Shown piece by piece: positions 19,185 to 29,152 of a DNA stretch of 64,000 bases. Below the pieces are notes generated by a model. That model was not told the DNA's origin. It did not search any database and saw only the letters and a program-made list of their open reading frames with translations. The stretch's first letter is position 1. The number at the start of each line of letters is the position of its first letter. Made by a program: the position numbers and the translations under genes. Source of the stretch: Mycolicibacterium sp. 018/SC-01/001 (GTDB lineage Bacteria; Actinomycetota; Actinomycetes; Mycobacteriales; Mycobacteriaceae); assembly GCF_007096635.1 (NCBI RefSeq), contig NZ_VKAA01000005.1, positions 124,001 through 188,000 of the forward strand, written 5' to 3'.

Positions 19185-20392
19185 CAGCGCACCTTCACGT
19201 CGATGGGCAGGTGGGCGAATCCGCGAACATTGCTCGAGTGCACGCGGACCGCGTTGTCCTCGTCCACCTCGTAGCCGCGAATCCTGGTGAACAGTTCGGT
19301 CAGCGCGACGCGGGCCTCCATGCGAGCCAGATGGGCGCCGAGACAGAAGTGTGCGCCACTGCCGAAACTCACGAGCTTGGAGCCGATCTCACGGCCGATG
19401 ACGAAGTCGTCGGGCGCCTCGAAGACGCGTTCGTCGCGGTGCGCCGAGCCGGGCAGCAGCAGCACGATGTCGCCGTCCGGGATCACGGTGTCGTACAGCG
19501 TGAGCTCACCGTCGACGGTGCGCGCCAGGATCTGACTCGAGGTGTCGTAGCGCAGTGTCTCTTCCACCCAGGGGGTCACCTTGCTCAGATCTTCGTAGAC
19601 GGGACTGAGCTGGTCAGGATTGCGGTGACCCCAGAACGCGGCATTGGCAAGGAGTTTCGTGGTGGTCTCGTTGCCGGCGATCACCATGAGGAACATGAAT
19701 CCCAGGATCTCGTCGTCGGTCAGTCGGTCCCCGTTGATCTCAGCCTCGAGCAGTGCGGAGGTCAGATCGTCGGTGGGGGTCGTACGGCGTTCGGCCACCA
19801 TGTCCTGGTAGTAGACGATCAGGTTCAGTGACGCCTCGATGGCGGCGGGCGGCACGTCGGTGACACCCTCGTCGCGGTGCATCACCCCGTCGGCCCATGC
19901 CCGCACCTGCGCACGGTCGGCTTCGGGAACGCCCATCAGCTCGGAGATCACATCCATCGGCAGCTTGCCGGCGAACTCGTCGACGTAGTCGACCGGTGCA
20001 CCGTCCGAGGCCTTTTCGAGCATCGTGTCCAGGTGGCGCACCGCGATCTCGGTGACGCGGGGTTCGAGTTCGCGGATGCGGCGGGGGGTGAAGCCTTTGG
20101 AGACCAGGGTGCGCAGCCGCAGATGGTCGGGATCGTCCATGGCGAGGAACGACATGGTCTTCGACGCGTGCGGCCCGCGCGACGCCGGATCCAGTGACAC
20201 CCCGAACTTGTTGGACAGCGATGTGCTGTTACGGAATCCGGTCAGCACGTCCTGGTGCCGGGACAGCGCCCAGAAGCCCAGCGCGTCGTTGCGATACAGC
20301 GGTGCCTCGTCGCGCAGTCGCCGGTAGTAGGGATACGGGTCGTCGTGGAACGCGTAATCGTACGGGTCGAGCAGGACGTCGCTCGTTGTCAT
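19184..20392 (-). CDS. Cytochrome P450 (CYP123-like)
   Basis: 402 residues. I-helix MVIAGNETTTKLLAN, K-helix EETLRYDTSS, heme loop FGSGAHFCLGAHLARME. Soluble bacterial class I P450, presumably served by the ferredoxin at 16792. Position upstream of an SDR and CYP51 and downstream of a TetR gene equals M. tuberculosis cyp123 (Rv0766c, recalled). Its ATG overlaps the TetR stop as ATGA. Confidence 0.9.
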   Translation of the reverse strand: MTTSDVLLDPYDYAFHDDPYPYYRRLRDEAPLYRNDALGFWALSRHQDVLTGFRNSTSLSNKFGVSLDPASRGPHASKTMSFLAMDDPDHLRLRTLVSKGFTPRRIRELEPRVTEIAVRHLDTMLEKASDGAPVDYVDEFAGKLPMDVISELMGVPEADRAQVRAWADGVMHRDEGVTDVPPAAIEASLNLIVYYQDMVAERRTTPTDDLTSALLEAEINGDRLTDDEILGFMFLMVIAGNETTTKLLANAAFWGHRNPDQLSPVYEDLSKVTPWVEETLRYDTSSQILARTVDGELTLYDTVIPDGDIVLLLPGSAHRDERVFEAPDDFVIGREIGSKLVSFGSGAHFCLGAHLARMEARVALTELFTRIRGYEVDEDNAVRVHSSNVRGFAHLPIDVKVR

Positions 20393-20985
20393 GTTTCGTC
20401 TCCGACGATGAGGCCGACCACGTAGGTCAGGCGATCGGCGATCTGGTGATAGCTGAAGGCGCCGCTGCCCGCATTGACCAGCGCGCCGAAGAACGTCATC
20501 TCCAACGCCGCCAGCGTCCGGGGGTCGGCGTCGGGTCCCAGGGCGGACCGGATCCGCCGGCGGATCTCGGCGCCGATCCGGTCCCTGACCGCGCGGACCG
20601 TCGGATCCCCGCCGGACAACAGCGCCGTGGTGCAGGCGGCCGCCACCTCGGGTTCGTCGGCGACGGTCAGCGCCAGGGCGCGCAAGGTGCTCTCGACCCG
20701 CGTCGCCGTCGTGTCGTTGACGTCGGTGAAGTATTCGACCTGCCGAACGAGGTCGAGGTAGATCTCGGCGATCAGGTGGTTCTTCGACGAGAAGTACGTG
20801 TACGCGGTGGCCGGTGCCACCTGGGCGCGCGCGGCGACGGCACGCACGGTCAACTCCGCATACGACGACTCCCGCAACATCAGCAGGCCCGCGTCGAGCA
20901 CCTTGCGGAACGTCTCCTCCTGTCGCCGGTTGCGACGAGACGCCCGATCGTCGTCTGTGACCGCGGTGACGGCATCACTGGACAC
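20389..20985 (-). CDS. TetR family regulator (Rv0767c-like)
   Basis: 198 residues from GTG 20985. Helix-turn-helix in LTVRAVAARAQVAPATAYTY, then YFSSKNHLIAEIYLDL, typical of TetR N-termini. First gene of the CYP51 operon and divergent from the aldehyde dehydrogenase operon. A 6-2-6 inverted repeat lies on its own start codon and a matching repeat lies before aldA, so it probably represses both operons. The long frame upstream is antisense to aldA. Confidence 0.9.
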   Translation of the reverse strand: MSSDAVTAVTDDDRASRRNRRQEETFRKVLDAGLLMLRESSYAELTVRAVAARAQVAPATAYTYFSSKNHLIAEIYLDLVRQVEYFTDVNDTTATRVESTLRALALTVADEPEVAAACTTALLSGGDPTVRAVRDRIGAEIRRRIRSALGPDADPRTLAALEMTFFGALVNAGSGAFSYHQIADRLTYVVGLIVGDET

Positions 20986-20992
20986 ATGTCCA
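20979..20992. promoter_or_regulatory. Inverted repeat at the TetR start codon
   Basis: TGGACACATGTCCA is a 6-2-6 inverted repeat covering GTG 20985. The same GGACA-N2-TGTCC core occurs at 21126-21137, and single arms TCGGACAG (20998-21005) and CTGTCCGA (21039-21046) lie between. Probable operator for the TetR protein encoded here. Confidence 0.6.
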
Positions 20993-21125
20993 ACGTATCG
21001 GACAGTCGTGGCCACAGGCAAGTGGATGGTGAAATCAGCTGTCCGAAGGCCATATCGGCGGGAACATTCGGGGCGTCCTTGCCTGCCGGGGGGCGCGGCG
21101 TTAGGGTGCGACGGAGGGCAGTGTC

Positions 21126-21137
21126 GGACAGTTGTCC
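21126..21137. promoter_or_regulatory. Inverted repeat before aldA
   Basis: GGACAGTTGTCC, a 5-2-5 inverted repeat with the same arms as the site at 20979-20992. It lies 22 nt before the aldA ATG, where a repressor would block initiation. Confidence 0.6.
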
Positions 21138-21159
21138 AGAATCGAGACAGGGAGTGCGG

Positions 21160-22629
21160 ATGGGTATCTCGGCCGATCGGGAGAGCAGACTGCTCATCGA
21201 CGGAGCGCTCGTCGCGGGCAGCGGCGGTGTCTTCCCGACGGTCGACCCCGCCACCGAGGAGGTGCTCGGCGTGGCCGCCGATGCCGGCGCCGGTGACATG
21301 GAGGCCGCGATCGCCGCCGCGCGGCGGGCGTTCGACGACAGCGGGTGGGCCACCGACACGGAGCTGCGCGTGCGATGCCTGCGCCAACTGCAGCAGGCGA
21401 TGCGGGACCACATCGAGGAGCTGCGCGAGCTGACGATCGCCGAGGTCGGCGCACCGCGCATGCTCACCGCGGCGGCTCAGCTCGAAGGACCCGTCGAGGA
21501 CCTCAGCTTCTGCATCGACACCGCCGAGTCCTACGACTGGACGACCGATCTGGGTATTGCGGCACCCATGGGCATCAAGACCAGGCGCACGATCGCCCGG
21601 GAGGCCGTCGGTGTCGTCGGCGCCATCACGCCGTGGAACTTCCCTCATCAGATCAACCTCGCCAAGGTCGGTCCGGCTCTGGCCGCGGGAAACACGTTGG
21701 TGCTCAAGCCCGCACCTGACACCCCGTGGGCCGCGGCGATCCTCGGCGAACTCGTCGCCGAGCACACCGACTTCCCCGCCGGGGTGATCAACATCGTCAC
21801 CTCCAGCGACCACGCTGTCGGTGCGCTGCTGTCCACGGACCCGCGGGTGGACATGGTGTCCTTCACCGGGTCGACCGCCACCGGACGCGCAGTGATGACC
21901 GACGCCGCCGCGACCCTGAAGAAGGTGTTCCTCGAACTGGGTGGAAAATCGGCGTTCCTGGTGCTCGACGACGCCGACCTGGCGGGTGCGTGCGCGATGG
22001 CGGCGTTCACCGCGTCGATGCACGCCGGTCAGGGGTGTGCCATCACCACCCGGCTCGTGGTGCCGCGCGATCGCTACGACGAGGCGGTCGAGGCGGCGGC
22101 CGCGACGATGGGTGGTCTCACACCGGGTGATCCGCGCAAGCCCGGCACGATCTGCGGTCCGGTGATCTCCGCGCGGCAGCGCGACCGGGTACAGGGCTAC
22201 CTCGATTCGGCCATCGCCGAGGGTGGCCGATTCGCCTGCGGCGGTGGGCGTCCCGCCGATCGGGACACGGGCTTCTACATCGAGCCAACGGTCATCGCCG
22301 GGCTGGACAACACCGCCACGGTGGCGCGCGAGGAGATCTTCGGCCCGGTGCTCACCGTCATCGCGCACGACGGTGACGACGATGCCGTCCGTATCGCCAA
22401 CGACTCGCCCTATGGTCTGTCGGGCACCGTGTTCTCCGCCGACGAGGACCGTGCAGCCGGGATCGCCGCGCGGATGCGCGTCGGCACCGTCAACGTCAAC
22501 GGCGGGGTCTGGTATTCGGCCGACATGCCGTTCGGCGGTTACAAGCAGTCCGGTGTCGGCCGGGAGATGGGGCTTGCAGGTTTCGAGGAGTACCTCGAGA
22601 TCAAAGCCATTGCGACAGCCGCGAACTAA
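21160..22629 (+). CDS. aldA: NAD(P)-dependent aldehyde dehydrogenase AldA
   Basis: 489 residues. General base Glu259 in LELGGKSAF and nucleophile Cys293 in GQGCAITTR, spaced 34 residues as in active ALDHs; cofactor motif ITPWNFPHQINL and FTGSTATGRA. ATG 21160 has GGGAG upstream. First gene of a five-gene operon divergent from the TetR-CYP51 operon and equal in place and length to M. tuberculosis aldA (recalled). Oxidises an aldehyde to the acid; the natural aldehyde is unknown. Confidence 0.93.
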   Translation: MGISADRESRLLIDGALVAGSGGVFPTVDPATEEVLGVAADAGAGDMEAAIAAARRAFDDSGWATDTELRVRCLRQLQQAMRDHIEELRELTIAEVGAPRMLTAAAQLEGPVEDLSFCIDTAESYDWTTDLGIAAPMGIKTRRTIAREAVGVVGAITPWNFPHQINLAKVGPALAAGNTLVLKPAPDTPWAAAILGELVAEHTDFPAGVINIVTSSDHAVGALLSTDPRVDMVSFTGSTATGRAVMTDAAATLKKVFLELGGKSAFLVLDDADLAGACAMAAFTASMHAGQGCAITTRLVVPRDRYDEAVEAAAATMGGLTPGDPRKPGTICGPVISARQRDRVQGYLDSAIAEGGRFACGGGRPADRDTGFYIEPTVIAGLDNTATVAREEIFGPVLTVIAHDGDDDAVRIANDSPYGLSGTVFSADEDRAAGIAARMRVGTVNVNGGVWYSADMPFGGYKQSGVGREMGLAGFEEYLEIKAIATAAN

Positions 22630-22639
22630 GGAGATGTGA

Positions 22640-23404
22640 GTGGGTCTGTACGGAGATCAGTTCCAGGAGAAGGTGGCCATCGTCACCGGTGCCGGCGGCG
22701 GCATCGGACAGGCCTACGCCGAAGCGCTGGCTCGCGAGGGAGCGGCCGTCGTGGTCGCCGACATCAACCTCGAGGGTGCGCAGAAGGTCGCCGACGGAAT
22801 CCTCGGCGAGGGTGGCAACGCACTCGCGGTGCGAGTCGACGTGTCCGACCCGGACTCGGCCAAAGACATGGCGGCTCAGGCTCTCTCGGAGTTCGGTGGC
22901 ATCGACTACCTGGTCAACAACGCCGCGATCTTCGGGGGCATGAAGCTGGATTTCCTGGTCACCGTGGATCCCGAGTACTACCGCAAGTTCATGAGCGTCA
23001 ACCTCGACGGGGCGCTGTGGTGTACCCGGGCGGTCTACCGCAAGATGGCCAAGCGCGGCGGTGGTGCGATCGTGAACCAATCATCAACCGCCGCATGGCT
23101 GTACGCGAACTTCTACGGGCTGGCCAAGGTGGGTGTCAACGGGTTGACCCAGCAGCTGTCCCGTGAGCTGGGTGGCCAGAACATCCGTATCAACGCCATC
23201 GCGCCCGGGCCGATCGACACCGAGGCCAACCGCACCACCACCCCGCAGGAGATGGTCGCCGACATCGTCAAGAACATCCCGCTCTCGCGGATGGGGCAGC
23301 CCGACGATCTGATCGGCATGTGCCTGTTCCTGCTCTCCGACCAGGCCAAGTGGATCACCGGGCAGATCTTCAACGTCGACGGCGGACAGATCATCAGGTC
23401 ATGA
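22640..23404 (+). CDS. SDR family oxidoreductase (Rv0769-like)
   Basis: 254 residues from GTG 22640 with AAGGAG 6 nt upstream. Glycine motif VTGAGGGIGQAYA, NNAAIFGG, catalytic YGLAKVGVNGL, and WITGQIFNVDGGQI at the end. Its stop overlaps the next ATG (ATGA). Part of the aldA operon; substrate unknown. Confidence 0.9.
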   Translation: MGLYGDQFQEKVAIVTGAGGGIGQAYAEALAREGAAVVVADINLEGAQKVADGILGEGGNALAVRVDVSDPDSAKDMAAQALSEFGGIDYLVNNAAIFGGMKLDFLVTVDPEYYRKFMSVNLDGALWCTRAVYRKMAKRGGGAIVNQSSTAAWLYANFYGLAKVGVNGLTQQLSRELGGQNIRINAIAPGPIDTEANRTTTPQEMVADIVKNIPLSRMGQPDDLIGMCLFLLSDQAKWITGQIFNVDGGQIIRS

Positions 23405-24264
23405 CCGAGCACCCGAGGCTGGGGTACATCGGGTTGGGCAATCAGGGCGCCCCGATGGCGAAGCGGTTGGTCGAATGGCCCGGCGGCCTCGTCGTGTTCG
23501 ACGTGCGCGCCGACGCCATGGCCCCATTGGTCGAGAAGGGCGCTGTCGCTGCCGACGACGTCCCCGCCGTGGCGCAGGCCGACGTCATCAGCGTCACGGT
23601 CCTCACCGACGCCCAGGTGCGTGACGTCGTCTCGCAACTGGCCGACCACGCCCGGCCGGGAACCGTGATCGCGATCCACTCGACCATCGAACCGGACACC
23701 GCACCGGAGCTCGCCGATCGTCTGCGCGACACGGGGATTCGCATCGTCGATGCCCCGGTCAGTGGCGGTGCCGGCGCGGCCGACAAGGGTGAGTTGGCGG
23801 TGATGGTCGGCGCCGACGACACCGCCTACGACATCGTCAAGCCCGTCTTCAAGCAGTGGGCGTCGCTGGTGGTCCGCGCCGGCGAGCCCGGGGCGGGGAC
23901 CCGGATGAAGGTGGCCCGCAACATGTTGACGTTCACCGGCTTCGCGGCCGCCTGCGAGGCGCAGAAGCTCGCCGCCGCGGCGGGCATCGACCTGCAGAAG
24001 CTCGGCCGGGTGGTCCGGCACAGCGACGCCCAGAGCGGTGGACCCGGTGCGATCATGGTGCGCGACGAGCTCGGACCCCTCGCCGCCGACCACTGGCTCT
24101 ACGACATGTTCGTCCACACTCGTAACCTCGCGGACAAGGATCTGCGGCTGGCGCTGGCCATGGGTGAGGCCACCGGAGTGGAACTACCGCTGGCCGAGAT
24201 CGCTGTGCGCGATCTGGCCTCCGGACTGGGCGTGTCGGATCCGACGTCGACTGCGAAGGAGTGA
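23401..24264 (+). CDS. 3-hydroxyisobutyrate dehydrogenase family protein (Rv0770-like)
   Basis: 287 residues of the beta-hydroxyacid dehydrogenase family. Rossmann GYIGLGNQGAPMA at the N-terminus, the substrate-binding DAPVSGGAGAADKG, and the conserved lysine loop GTRMKVARNML. Catalyses NAD(P)-linked oxidation of a 3-hydroxyacid or the reverse. Coupled to the upstream SDR by ATGA. The exact substrate cannot be told from the sequence. Confidence 0.88.
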   Translation: MTEHPRLGYIGLGNQGAPMAKRLVEWPGGLVVFDVRADAMAPLVEKGAVAADDVPAVAQADVISVTVLTDAQVRDVVSQLADHARPGTVIAIHSTIEPDTAPELADRLRDTGIRIVDAPVSGGAGAADKGELAVMVGADDTAYDIVKPVFKQWASLVVRAGEPGAGTRMKVARNMLTFTGFAAACEAQKLAAAAGIDLQKLGRVVRHSDAQSGGPGAIMVRDELGPLAADHWLYDMFVHTRNLADKDLRLALAMGEATGVELPLAEIAVRDLASGLGVSDPTSTAKE

Positions 24265-24269
24265 CCGGG

Positions 24270-24713
24270 ATGGACGAGCTGCGCCGCAAAGGCCTGGAGA
24301 AGATGAACGAGGTGTACGGCTGGGAGATGCCGAACGTGGAGGGCGATCCGTTCTTCGACCTCACCGTCGACCACCTGTTCGGCACCATCTGGAGCCGGCC
24401 GGGTCTGTCGATGCGCGACAAACGCATCATGACACTGACCGCGGTCGCCGCCCTCGGCAACGACGCGCTCGCCGAGATCCAGGCGAATGCGGCCCTGGGC
24501 AACGAGGAGCTGACCGCAGACGAGCTCAAGGAGATGGCGGTCTTCTTGACCCACTATCTCGGATTCCCCCTGGGCTCCAAACTCGACGGCGCGGTCACCA
24601 AGGTGATCAAGAAGCGCAAGCGGGCCGCCGAGCGCGGCGAGGCTGAAGACAAGAAAGCCAACGTCAACGCCGCGGTCCAGATGCACTCCGGAGGTGCGGT
24701 GCATGACCAGTAG
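24270..24713 (+). CDS. Carboxymuconolactone decarboxylase family protein (Rv0771-like)
   Basis: 147 residues. CMD helical core with LSMRDKRIMTLTAVAALGN and FLTHYLGFPLGSKL. It lacks the CxxC of AhpD-type members, so a peroxide-reducing role is unlikely; closer to gamma-carboxymuconolactone decarboxylase. ATG 24270 is preferred because AAGGAG lies 9 nt upstream; GTG 24261 is also in frame. The C-terminal 30 residues are highly charged. Confidence 0.85.
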   Translation: MDELRRKGLEKMNEVYGWEMPNVEGDPFFDLTVDHLFGTIWSRPGLSMRDKRIMTLTAVAALGNDALAEIQANAALGNEELTADELKEMAVFLTHYLGFPLGSKLDGAVTKVIKKRKRAAERGEAEDKKANVNAAVQMHSGGAVHDQ

Positions 24714-25929
24714 GTTCGCCGCGCTGTCGCGAGGGCAACTCGCCACGCTGGTGCCCGAGCTGCTGCTCATCGGGCAGATGATCGATCGATCCGGAATGGC
24801 CTGGTGCATCAGCAATTTCGGTCGTGAAGCGATGTTGCAGATCGCCATCGAGGAGTGGATGGGTGCGAGCCCGATCTACACCCGGCGGATGCAGAAGGCG
24901 CTGCGCTACGAGGGCACCGATGTCGTGACGATCTTCAAGGGGCTGCAGCTCGACATCGGGGCGCCGCCACAGTTCATGGATTTCCGCTACACCGTGCACG
25001 ACCGCTGGCACGGCGAGTTCCACCTCGACCACTGCGGGGCGCTGCTCGACGTCGAGCCGATGGGCGAGGACTACGTGCGCGGCATGTGCCACGACATCGA
25101 GGACCCCACCTTCGACGCGACGGCGGTGGCCACCAACCGCAAGGCCCAGATCCGGCCCATCCACCGTCCGCCGCGGGTGCCCGCTGACCGGAAGCCGCAC
25201 TGCGCGTGGACCGTGAGCATCGACGAGGGCAACCCGGAGGTCGCCGATCATCCTGTCCTCGAGGTCATCGCGCGCACGCGCGCCGCGCTCACAGAGCTCG
25301 ATCCGATCGATCCCGACGACGAGGGTGAGAGCGACTACGCGTCAGACCTGCTGTCGGACTTCGATTTCGGTGCGTTCTCGCAGTCTGCTCTGGTGCGGAT
25401 GGCAGATGAGGTGTGCCTGCAGATGCATCTGTTGAACCTCTCCTTCGTGATCGCGGTGGGGGCCCGCGCGGGTGCCGATGACGCACTGGCGACGGAGATC
25501 TGCACCAAGCAGCTGACCGGGGTGGCGGGCCTGGCGGCCGAGCGCATTCACCGCGCGCTGGAGTTACCCGACGGTGTCGACGGCGCGGTGGAGATGTTGC
25601 GGCTGCATCCGATGCTCAATCCGGCCGCCTACGTCGACGCCGAGTTCGGCCCGGACTCGGTGAGCGTGCAGCGTTCACCGGCGCACGACGACGGTGCCTG
25701 GGTGGCGCTGGTGCACCCTGGTGAGCGCCGTCCTCTGCAGGCGGCCGTCGCCGCGGTGGATCCCCACCTCGACGTGGAGCTGACGGGGACGCCCGACGAC
25801 TGGACCGCGCAGCTGCGATGTCGCGACACGCCTGCCCGCGAGCTGGGTGAAGTGTCGGTGGTGAAGTTCAGCGGGGGAGCGTCTTTCGAGTTCCAGCCGA
25901 GGAGATCGCTGCCGCTGTCGGTGGTGTAG
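24703..25929 (+). CDS. Conserved hypothetical protein with His-rich motif
   Basis: 408 residues from ATG 24703, preceded by GGAGG and overlapping the CMD stop by 11 nt. I do not recognise the family. Notable is RWHGEFHLDHCGALLDVEP (about 106-124), with His, Asp and Cys clustered as in a metal site, followed by MCHDIEDPTFD. The middle is helical (MADEVCLQMHLLNLSF) and the C-terminal ~100 residues form a separate strand-rich part. Final gene of the aldA operon; I do not recall an M. tuberculosis counterpart here. Its last 62 bases overlap the convergent TetR gene. Confidence 0.75.
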   Translation: MTSRFAALSRGQLATLVPELLLIGQMIDRSGMAWCISNFGREAMLQIAIEEWMGASPIYTRRMQKALRYEGTDVVTIFKGLQLDIGAPPQFMDFRYTVHDRWHGEFHLDHCGALLDVEPMGEDYVRGMCHDIEDPTFDATAVATNRKAQIRPIHRPPRVPADRKPHCAWTVSIDEGNPEVADHPVLEVIARTRAALTELDPIDPDDEGESDYASDLLSDFDFGAFSQSALVRMADEVCLQMHLLNLSFVIAVGARAGADDALATEICTKQLTGVAGLAAERIHRALELPDGVDGAVEMLRLHPMLNPAAYVDAEFGPDSVSVQRSPAHDDGAWVALVHPGERRPLQAAVAAVDPHLDVELTGTPDDWTAQLRCRDTPARELGEVSVVKFSGGASFEFQPRRSLPLSVV

Positions 25930-26515
25930 CGACCAGCGCGCCGCCCACCCACCGACGCAGGTAGTCGCGCAGCGCCGCGCCCCGTCGCGGCGGTCGTCCC
26001 GGGTCGAGAACGAACGACTGGATGACCCTGAGCAGGTGTTCGGCGAGTTCGTCGAGGTCGTCGTCGCCGTACCCGTGGGCCACCCAGTCCACGTCGAGCC
26101 GGCCGACCATGTCACGGGCGAACTGCAACCCCACGTCGGAGGTCACCGACTCGGCGTGCGAGGAGCCGCCGGGCGTCATCAGCAAGCCGATGTACTTCTC
26201 CTTCGGGAGCCACTCCAGAGCGGTGGCGACCGCCTCGGTCACTGCGGCGGCCGGGTCGGTGATCCCGGCGACGTGCACGGCCACCCGCTCCAGGAAATCG
26301 TCGACGGCGCGGACCGCGGCAGCGACCAGTAGCGCCTCGGTGCTGGGGAAGTACCGGTACACCGTCTGCCGGGTCACCCCGACCGAGCGGGCGACGTCGG
26401 AGATGGAGAAGTCGGCGCCGCGGTCCTCGATGGCCTTGCCCGCGGCGGCCAGGATGCGCCCGATGGCCTCCTCATCAGAGGCCGGTTTGGCTCCTGACCA
26501 ACCGTGGGTGCGCAC
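25868..26515 (-). CDS. TetR family regulator
   Basis: 215 residues. N-terminal [22 protein letters not shown] followed by [18 protein letters not shown]. Starts 30 nt after the CYP125-like gene on the same strand and is probably cotranscribed with it, so that P450 is its likely target. The C-terminal ~20 residues are coded in the region overlapping the aldA operon end. Confidence 0.88.
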   Translation of the reverse strand: MRTHGWSGAKPASDEEAIGRILAAAGKAIEDRGADFSISDVARSVGVTRQTVYRYFPSTEALLVAAAVRAVDDFLERVAVHVAGITDPAAAVTEAVATALEWLPKEKYIGLLMTPGGSSHAESVTSDVGLQFARDMVGRLDVDWVAHGYGDDDLDELAEHLLRVIQSFVLDPGRPPRRGAALRDYLRRWVGGALVATPPTAAAISSAGTRKTLPR

Positions 26516-26545
26516 GAAGGCACCTTAACCGCAGTCCGGCCGGCG

Positions 26546-27769
26546 TCACCGGTATGCGACGCGCAGCTCCTTGACGCCGTTGATCCACCCCGACCGCAGC
26601 CGCTGCGGCTCCGCCAGCTTCGCGATGTCGGGAATCTGCTCGGCGATCTGGTCGAAGATCAGCTTGATCTCCATACGGGCCAAGTTCGCGCCGATGCAGT
26701 AATGCGCTCCGTTGCCGCCGAAGGCGAGATGCGGATTGGGGTCGCGCAGGATGTCGAAGTCGAAGGGGCGCTCGAAGACCTCCTCGTCGAAGTTCGCGGA
26801 GCTGTAGAACAGCCCCACCCGCTGACCCTCGCGAATCAGCGTGCCGCCCACCTCGACATCCCGGGTGGCGGTGCGCTGGAAGCAGTGCACCGGGGAGGCC
26901 CAGCGGATGATCTCGTCGACCGCGGTCTGCGGGCGGTCTCGCGTGAACAGCTCCCATTGATCGGGGTTCTCCAGGAACGCATTCATGCCGTGCGTCATCG
27001 CGTTGCGGGTGGTCTCGTTGCCCGCCACGGCCAGCAGGATGACGAAGAAGGCGAACTCGACGTCGGACATGCCGTCACCGTCGAGATCGGCCTGCACGAG
27101 TCGCGTGACGATGTCGTCGGCAGGGCAGCTGCGCCGATCCTCGGCCATCGCGTACGCATAGCCCATCAACTCGGCGTTGGCGGCGACGTGATCGGTCTCG
27201 AAGTCCGGGTCGTCGGTGTTCATGATCGCGTTGGTCCACTCGAACAACTTCTCCCGGTCGGCTTCGGGGACACCGATGAGGTCGGCGATCGCCTGCAACG
27301 GCAACGCCATGGCGACGTCGTGGACGAAGTCGCCACTGTCCTTCGCGGCAGCGGTGGCGACGATCTCGCGGGCCGCGGCGGCGAGCTTGTCCTCCAGCGC
27401 CGCGATCGCGCGCGGGGTGAACAGCCGGGACACGATCTTGCGCAGCCGCGTGTGTTCCGGTGCGTCGTGGTTGATCAGCAGCGCCTTCGTGAACTCCAGC
27501 TGCTCAGCGGTCACCCCGTCGGGCAGGCGCATCACCGCGCCCTTGCGGTTGGTCGACCAGGATCCGCTGTCGCGCGAGATCGCCTTGACGTCGGCGTGGC
27601 GGGTGATCACCCAGTACCCGCCGTCGTCGAACACCGACTCCTGCTGTTCGTTCCACCAGATGGGTGCCGTTGCGCGCAGCTCGGCGAACTCGCGCACCGG
27701 CATGCCGCGGACCAGGACATCCGGATCGGTGAAGTCGTACCCCTCGGGCAGGAACGGGCAGCTCGTCAT
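26546..27769 (-). CDS. Cytochrome P450, CYP125-like
   Basis: 407 residues from ATG 27769 with GGAGG 6 nt upstream. N-terminus [15 protein letters not shown]-helix [15 protein letters not shown]-helix [17 protein letters not shown], heme loop [19 protein letters not shown], and the C-terminal [13 protein letters not shown]. The string of matches to recalled M. tuberculosis CYP125 (steroid C26 hydroxylase) is strong, but the genuine cyp125 lies in the cholesterol cluster, so this is likely a paralogue or CYP142-type relative. No KstR site was seen upstream. Confidence 0.88.
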   Translation of the reverse strand: MTSCPFLPEGYDFTDPDVLVRGMPVREFAELRATAPIWWNEQQESVFDDGGYWVITRHADVKAISRDSGSWSTNRKGAVMRLPDGVTAEQLEFTKALLINHDAPEHTRLRKIVSRLFTPRAIAALEDKLAAAAREIVATAAAKDSGDFVHDVAMALPLQAIADLIGVPEADREKLFEWTNAIMNTDDPDFETDHVAANAELMGYAYAMAEDRRSCPADDIVTRLVQADLDGDGMSDVEFAFFVILLAVAGNETTRNAMTHGMNAFLENPDQWELFTRDRPQTAVDEIIRWASPVHCFQRTATRDVEVGGTLIREGQRVGLFYSSANFDEEVFERPFDFDILRDPNPHLAFGGNGAHYCIGANLARMEIKLIFDQIAEQIPDIAKLAEPQRLRSGWINGVKELRVAYR

Positions 27770-27883
27770 GGCGGACCTCCAGGTGTGACGTACGGCACTT
27801 TGGCTGACCATACACTAGCGCCCATATCTGTATGCCCACGAGTGTGCGCCGTTGCCGGTCGGAGGGGATTAGGGTGGTCAGCT

Positions 27884-29152
27884 GTGCACGTCCTGGTGAT
27901 CGGCTCCGGAGCCCGTGAACACGCGCTGCTTCTCGCGTTGCGCCGAGACCCCGGGGTGGACGGCTTGTCCGTCGCGCCCGGCAATGCCGGGACCGCCGCG
28001 GTCGCCGACCAGTACGACGTCGATGTGACCGCTGCCGACGACGTCGTCGCTTTGGCCCGGCGGGTGGGCGCAGACCTCGTGGTCATCGGTCCGGAGGTGC
28101 CGCTGGTCCTCGGGGTGGCCGACGCGGTGCGCGCGGCCGGGATCGCCTGCTTCGGCCCGACCCGGGACGCGGCACGCATCGAGGGCTCCAAGGCGTTCGC
28201 CAAAGACGTCATGAGCGCCGCCGGGGTGCGCACCGCCACCAGCGAGATCGTCGACAACCCCGGGCATCTCGACGCCGCGCTGGATCGCTTCGGTCCACCC
28301 GCCGGCGAGCAGGCCTGGGTGGTCAAGGACGACGGCCTGGCCGCGGGCAAAGGGGTGGTCGTGACCGGGGATCGTGATGTGGCCCGCGCCCATGCGGCGA
28401 GCCTGCTCGAGGCCGGCCATCCGGTGCTGCTCGAATCGTTCCTGGACGGCCCGGAGGTGTCACTGTTCTGCCTCGTCGACGGCGAGACGGTGGTGCCGCT
28501 GCTGCCTGCGCAGGATGCCAAGCGCGTCGGGGACGGCGACACCGGGCCGAACACCGGTGGGATGGGCGCCTACACCCCGCTCCCGTGGCTGCCTGCCGAC
28601 ATGACCACACGCATCGTCGACGAGATCGTCACACCCGTTGCCGCGGAGCTCGTTCGGCGCGACAGTTCGTTCTCCGGGCTGCTCTACGCAGGGCTGGCGA
28701 TCACGTCGAAGGGGCCGGCAGTCGTCGAATTCAACTGCCGCTTCGGCGATCCCGAGACCCAGGCAGTACTCGCCCTGCTCGATTCCCCGCTGGCAGAGCT
28801 GCTGATGGCGGCGGCCACCGGCGGCCTCGCTGCGGCACCGCCGCCGCGCTGGCGTGACGGCGCCGCGGTCACCGTCGTCGTCGCCGCCGAGAACTACCCG
28901 GGCAGGCCCCGCGTCGGTGACGTGATCACCGGCGCCGACGCGGACGGCGTGCTGCACGCCGGCACGGCCCGCCGCGACGACGGTGCGCTGGTGTCCTCCG
29001 GTGGGCGGGTGCTCTCGGTGGTCGGCACCGGTGCCGATCTGGTAGCCGCGCGCACGGCGGCGTACGCCATCCTCGACTCTATTCGCTTGCCCGGCAGCCA
29101 TTTTCGTACCGACATCGGGCTGGCTGCCGCCGAGGGCGAGATCAGCCTCTAG
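27884..29152 (+). CDS. purD: Phosphoribosylamine-glycine ligase PurD
   Basis: 422 residues from GTG 27884. Step two of purine synthesis: joins phosphoribosylamine and glycine using ATP. N-terminus [22 protein letters not shown]-grasp motifs [23 protein letters not shown] and [19 protein letters not shown] hexamer at 27870-27875 ends 8 nt upstream, giving a near-leaderless transcript. Its stop overlaps the convergent esterase stop in a CTAG. Confidence 0.97.
   Translation: MHVLVIGSGAREHALLLALRRDPGVDGLSVAPGNAGTAAVADQYDVDVTAADDVVALARRVGADLVVIGPEVPLVLGVADAVRAAGIACFGPTRDAARIEGSKAFAKDVMSAAGVRTATSEIVDNPGHLDAALDRFGPPAGEQAWVVKDDGLAAGKGVVVTGDRDVARAHAASLLEAGHPVLLESFLDGPEVSLFCLVDGETVVPLLPAQDAKRVGDGDTGPNTGGMGAYTPLPWLPADMTTRIVDEIVTPVAAELVRRDSSFSGLLYAGLAITSKGPAVVEFNCRFGDPETQAVLALLDSPLAELLMAAATGGLAAAPPPRWRDGAAVTVVVAAENYPGRPRVGDVITGADADGVLHAGTARRDDGALVSSGGRVLSVVGTGADLVAARTAAYAILDSIRLPGSHFRTDIGLAAAEGEISL

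Noticed and set aside
27809..27834. CATACA-N14-TGTATG inverted repeat before the CYP125-like gene
   Set aside because: Short arms with a long spacer and no second copy near its TetR gene; too weak to list as an operator.
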